Under the pieces are notes generated by a model, which was not told where the DNA came from, did not search any database, and worked only from the letters and a program-made list of their open reading frames with translations. A stretch of 7,220 bases of DNA, taken from Bacillota bacterium. Its GTDB lineage: Bacteria; Bacillota; Clostridia; Clostridiales; Clostridiaceae. The translations under genes were made by a program, and so were the position numbers. Numbering within the stretch: the first letter of the stretch is position 1; each line of letters opens with the position of its first letter. The stretch is from assembly GCA_023427705.1 (NCBI GenBank), contig JAEZAL010000164.1, forward strand, positions 1 through 7,220, written 5' to 3'. Of the stretch, positions 6,569 through 7,220 are shown piece after piece.

Positions 6569-7220
6569 TTATATAAACATTAACTTAAAAATAAATACAA
6601 TTGCTAAAATAATCATTACTAAAGATACTTTAGTTTTCTTTTCTTTATCTTTAGCAAAAAGATTGTAAATAATGTTTATAGTTACATATGATAGTATTCC
6701 TATAGTTAATCCATCACCAATACTATATGTTAAAGCCATAGTTGCAATAGTTAAGAATGCTGGCACCCCTTCTGTAATATTATCAAATTCAATATTCTTT
6801 ACAGCTCCAAGCATTAAGTATCCAACATATATTAAAGCTGGTGCAGTTGCACATGATGGAATTGCTACGAATAGAGGTGAGAAAAACATAGCTATTAAGA
6901 ATAATATACCTGTAGTAATTGCAGTATATCCTGTTCTTCCTCCAGCTGCTACTCCTGTAGAGCTCTCTACATAAGTAGTAACAGTAGATACTCCTAATAA
7001 TGATCCTAGTGTAGTTCCTATAGCATCTACTAACAACGCTCTTCCAACATTAGGAACATTTCCATTTTCATCAAGCATATTAGCTCTTGATGCAACACCT
7101 ACTAAAGTTCCAACAGTATCAAAGAAATCAACAAATAAGAAAGTACATACAACTACAATTAATTTACCCGCAGTTTCAGGATTAAAGAAATGTGTTAAAT
7201 CTAATTTACCAGCTATAGGT
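6569..7220 (-). CDS. NCS2/AzgA-type purine nucleobase permease, C-terminal part (cut by right edge)
   Basis: This looks like the adenine/guanine/hypoxanthine permease group (AzgA, PbuG) of the nucleobase-cation symporters, inner-membrane proteins for purine uptake. About 216 C-terminal residues are visible, against roughly 430-460 for the family. The reading frame stays open to the right edge, so the ATG at 7078 is internal and not the start. Family signatures are FVDFFDTVGTLVG upstream of that ATG, then ALLVDAIGTTLGS, TTYVESSTGVAAGGRTG and PALIYVGYLMLGA. Several hydrophobic spans follow, with the last, ending FIFKLMFI, at the extreme C-terminus; before it is a lysine-rich loop (KDKEKKTK), plausibly cytosolic. 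The gene is followed by its own terminator, so it is a separate unit from the yloC operon. The exact substrate (adenine, guanine or hypoxanthine) cannot be read from this part, so no symbol is given. Confidence 0.9.
   Translation of the reverse strand, partial: PIAGKLDLTHFFNPETAGKLIVVVCTFLFVDFFDTVGTLVGVASRANMLDENGNVPNVGRALLVDAIGTTLGSLLGVSTVTTYVESSTGVAAGGRTGYTAITTGILFLIAMFFSPLFVAIPSCATAPALIYVGYLMLGAVKNIEFDNITEGVPAFLTIATMALTYSIGDGLTIGILSYVTINIIYNLFAKDKEKKTKVSLVMIILAIVFIFKLMFI

Noticed and set aside
6672..6974. Plus-strand open frame of 100 codons opposite the permease
   Set aside because: It is a shadow of the conserved permease frame on the minus strand, with no recognisable domain.
6569..7078. 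Permease gene starting at the ATG at 7078
   Set aside because: The frame continues without a stop to the right edge and encodes conserved permease sequence (FVDFFDTVGTLVG) upstream of that ATG, so it is an internal methionine.
1..7220. Mobile element, CRISPR array, tRNA/rRNA, phage or defence genes, or an undescribed gene system
   Set aside because: Coding genes fill almost the whole window, all are recognised housekeeping families in a conserved order, and no long direct repeats, transposase or tRNA-like folds were seen.

Overview
The window is a low-GC, AT-rich stretch of a Firmicutes chromosome. The codon use, the strong AGGAGG-type ribosome binding sites and the gene order all point to Clostridium or a close relative; the species cannot be fixed from this sequence. 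Every real gene lies on the minus strand, so transcription runs from high to low coordinates.

Layout in transcription order. (1) Positions 7219-6569 hold the 3' part of a nucleobase permease of the NCS2/AzgA (PbuG-like) group, cut by the right edge and followed by a good intrinsic terminator (6496-6540). (2) A compact intergenic region (6392-6495) holds three GTTAAC-type hexamers spaced exactly 11 bp apart. The last is embedded in a perfect TTGACA -35 box, with a -10 box 18 bp further on. This is the likely main promoter of the operon. (3) The genes yicC/yloC, remA, gmk, rpoZ and coaBC follow with 14 bp, overlapping or 1 bp junctions. (4) A strong hairpin overlaps the coaBC stop codon, with a TATAAT hexamer just beyond it. 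(5) priA, def and the start of fmt follow, and fmt runs off the left edge.

The order yloC-remA-gmk-rpoZ-coaBC-priA-def-fmt is the conserved Firmicutes housekeeping cluster known from Bacillus subtilis. It joins RNA turnover (YloC), a small DNA-binding regulator (RemA), GDP supply (Gmk), an RNA polymerase subunit (omega), coenzyme A synthesis (CoaBC), replication restart (PriA), and the two enzymes that put on and take off the N-formyl group of initiator methionine (Fmt, Def).

I see no mobile element, CRISPR array, defence system, RNA gene or unknown gene cluster. The window is ordinary housekeeping DNA. The points worth a second look are regulatory: the 11-bp phased repeat array on the operon promoter, and the hairpin/-10 arrangement that may split the operon before priA.
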